In this document: positions 25,555-26,821 of the stretch, in pieces
Layout: each line of letters opens with the position of its first letter
Position numbering within the stretch: the first letter of the stretch is position 1
Assembly (NCBI GenBank): GCA_905373665.1
Contig: CAJPTV010000017.1
Location: 1 to 26,821, forward strand
Source: Bacteroidia bacterium
GTDB taxonomy: Bacteria; Bacteroidota; Bacteroidia; Bacteroidales; CAJPTX01
Direction: 5' to 3'
Length of the DNA stretch: 26,821 nt
The notes under the pieces: model-generated
Told to the model about the DNA's origin: nothing
Databases searched by the model: none
The model's input: the letters and a program-made list of their open reading frames with translations, nothing else
Program-made: the position numbers and the translations under genes

Positions 25555-26646
25555 TTTGTCCTACTTGGTGTGGTGTTACTCTCCCTGTGGGGGTGTAATA
25601 GCGCTACGCAAAACCATGAAACGACAGAGCAAGCCACATCCAAGAAACGCCCCTTTATCACGAAGTGGCGGGGCAAGGTAGGAAAAGAGCTTAAGATTCC
25701 TATTTTGGGAACGTATACCCTAACGTGGTACAACGAAGCAACACCCGACGAGCGACACACTGAGCAAGTGACCGTAACCTCCTTCATTGGGAAGTTTGAC
25801 TTTGAGGAGACCTCCCCTTACATCTTTACTCCCCCCACAGACGGTGTTTACGTGGTTGAAGCTGGTCCTGAGGGCGTAGAGGGTATGCTCATGGAGTTTG
25901 ACAAACATTACGACTATGCCAATGCGCTTCTCTCTGTCGTACAGTTTGGCGATGTGGTGTGGAAGCAACTACACAATGCGTTTAGTTGGTGCATCAACAT
26001 GCGCTTTGAGGACGGAATAGACACTCCGAACCTAAGCCAATGTACGAGCCTAGAGAGGATGTTCCGCAAGTGTACAACATTCAATTCCTCTCTAGCGAAA
26101 TGGGATGTGAGCAAGATAACCAATATGAGCAGTATGTTTGAGGGTTGCGAGGCTTTCAACCAACCCTTAGAAAGCTGGGATGTAAGCCAGGTAACCGATA
26201 TGTCCCGAATGTTTGCAATGTGCAGCGCCTTTAACCAACCACTGGAGAAGTGGGATGTCAGTAAAGTGAACAATATGAGTGGAATGTTCGGCAATTGCGC
26301 GAGCTTCAATCAACCTTTAGGGCGCTGGGATGTGAGCCATGTAACCCAAATGCCGGGGATGTTCTTTGATTGCGCTCTCTTCAATCAGCCCTTAGACCAA
26401 TGGAATGTGGAGAAGGTTACCAATATGTGCGATATGTTTTACAGCAGTAGATCATTCAACCAGTCCCTTGAGGCATGGAAAATAAATCCCCTTGCGCACA
26501 CAGAGGGGATGGCGGGTATGTTCGCAGGTTCGCCTGCAGCAGAACTCCCTTTTGTGGCAAAGTGGCGTGAAGCTGGGTGTCAATTAGATGAGCCAGAGGT
26601 TGAAGACCTGATGGACGAATACGAAGATGCAATAAGGGAACAATAG
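25537..26646 (+). CDS. DUF285-repeat lipoprotein, array member 8
   Basis: The 369-residue product starts at 25537, giving MKRTLLFVLLGVVLLSLWGC (Cys20); an in-frame ATG at 25453 sits next to the terminator hairpin and has no signal peptide. The module is RPFITKWRGKVGKELKIP, with a variable loop TSFIGKFDFEETS and VVQFGDVVW. Six repeats lie at about 174-318: the first is FNSSLAKWDVSKITNM, and the last, without the Cys (MFYSSRSF), is FNQSLEAWKINPL. The C-terminal cap is MFAGSPAAELPFVAKW followed by an acidic tail. Member 9 starts 43 bases after its stop. Confidence 0.9.
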   Translation: MKRTLLFVLLGVVLLSLWGCNSATQNHETTEQATSKKRPFITKWRGKVGKELKIPILGTYTLTWYNEATPDERHTEQVTVTSFIGKFDFEETSPYIFTPPTDGVYVVEAGPEGVEGMLMEFDKHYDYANALLSVVQFGDVVWKQLHNAFSWCINMRFEDGIDTPNLSQCTSLERMFRKCTTFNSSLAKWDVSKITNMSSMFEGCEAFNQPLESWDVSQVTDMSRMFAMCSAFNQPLEKWDVSKVNNMSGMFGNCASFNQPLGRWDVSHVTQMPGMFFDCALFNQPLDQWNVEKVTNMCDMFYSSRSFNQSLEAWKINPLAHTEGMAGMFAGSPAAELPFVAKWREAGCQLDEPEVEDLMDEYEDAIREQ

Positions 26647-26689
26647 TGCCTTGGTGGCGTTGAACATAACGAATAAACAACTGACAGAG

Positions 26690-26821
26690 ATGAAAAGAAC
26701 ACTTCTATTCATCCTACTTGGCGCAGTATTACTCTCCCTGTGGGGGTGTAATGGGAAAGCGGCAGAGGCTCGCCCCTTTATCACGAAATGGCAGGGGAAG
26801 GCAGGAAACGAGCTCCGAATC
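26690..26821 (+). CDS. DUF285-repeat lipoprotein, array member 9 (cut by the right edge)
   Basis: The first 44 codons are present: signal peptide MKRTLLFILLGAVLLSLWGC (Cys20), a very short linker (NGKAAEA), then RPFITKWQGKAGNELRI as the start of the conserved module. Signal peptide and leader are nearly the same as member 8, so it is a recent tandem duplicate. The rest, including the repeats, lies outside the window. Confidence 0.85.
   Translation, partial: MKRTLLFILLGAVLLSLWGCNGKAAEARPFITKWQGKAGNELRI

Larger units (their letters stand above)
17313..26821 (+). repeat. Tandem array of at least nine paralogous DUF285 lipoprotein genes
   Basis: Eight complete genes and one partial gene lie head-to-tail, with no unrelated gene between them. 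All share Cys20 in WGC, the RPFITKW module, the QFGDV(V/G)W motif, and DUF285 repeats with a fixed first (FNSPL) and last (FNQSL) repeat. Repeat numbers in gene order are 5, 5, 6, 5, 6, 6, 8, 6. Gaps are 143, 98, 89, 17, 16, 16, 132 and 43 bases. The array continues past the right edge. Confidence 0.9.

Noticed and set aside
17862..26492. Regular ~75-base repeats resembling a CRISPR or satellite array
   Set aside because: The repeats lie in frame within lipoprotein genes, differ in sequence, and have no constant spacer; they encode DUF285 repeats.
17313..26821. Transfer from Mycoplasma, where DUF285 proteins are common
   Set aside because: Base composition, lipobox style and neighbours fit Bacteroidota, which have many BspA-like proteins of their own.

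Overview
The window looks like a chromosomal segment of a Bacteroidota (Bacteroidales) genome, plausibly Porphyromonas or a relative; the genus is an inference. The evidence is a SusC/SusD pair, Bacteroidota-only lipoprotein families (DUF4302-like, DUF4856-like), outer-membrane proteins ending in Phe, a near-consensus Bacteroidetes-type promoter, and BspA-like (DUF285/TIGR02167-type) repeat proteins. No tRNA, rRNA, CRISPR array, transposase or phage gene was seen.

Region 1 (1-2588, minus strand, cut by the left edge) is one large secreted BspA-like protein. It has a signal peptide, an N-terminal beta module, six ~25-residue repeats, Ig-like domains, and a stalk of at least four InlB-B-type repeats. 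Region 2 (about 2589-2941) is a divergent intergenic stretch with a candidate promoter for the plus-strand operon.

Region 3 (2942-16162) is a tightly packed nine-gene outer-membrane operon. In order it holds a FecA-like TonB receptor, SusC, SusD, a metallohydrolase-family lipoprotein whose HExxH motif is destroyed, a DUF4302-like lipoprotein, an unrecognised lipoprotein, a DUF4856/imelysin-like lipoprotein, a secreted jelly-roll/CBM plus FnIII protein, and an Ig-like lipoprotein. Many junctions overlap or are only a few bases. Together they suggest a surface uptake machine that captures a macromolecular ligand and imports a product, perhaps metal-bearing. The substrate is not shown by the sequence.

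Region 4 (16357-17166) is a single CAP/SCP-domain secreted protein followed by a strong hairpin terminator.

Region 5 (17313-26821, cut by the right edge) is the most striking part: at least nine consecutive same-strand paralogous lipoproteins of 340-402 residues. Each has an identical-length signal peptide ending in WGC (Cys20), a Q/T/E/A linker, a conserved 'RPFITKW...' module, and 5-8 DUF285 repeats with position-specific first and last repeats. Some junctions carry a hairpin with a GGTTCG/CGAACC core; genes 4-7 are spaced by 16-17 bases and look like one operon. Blocks of near-identical DNA are shared in a mosaic way, which suggests repeated tandem duplication and gene conversion. The reverse-strand protein of region 1 is a distant, non-lipidated member of the same family, so the uptake operon is flanked on both sides by it.
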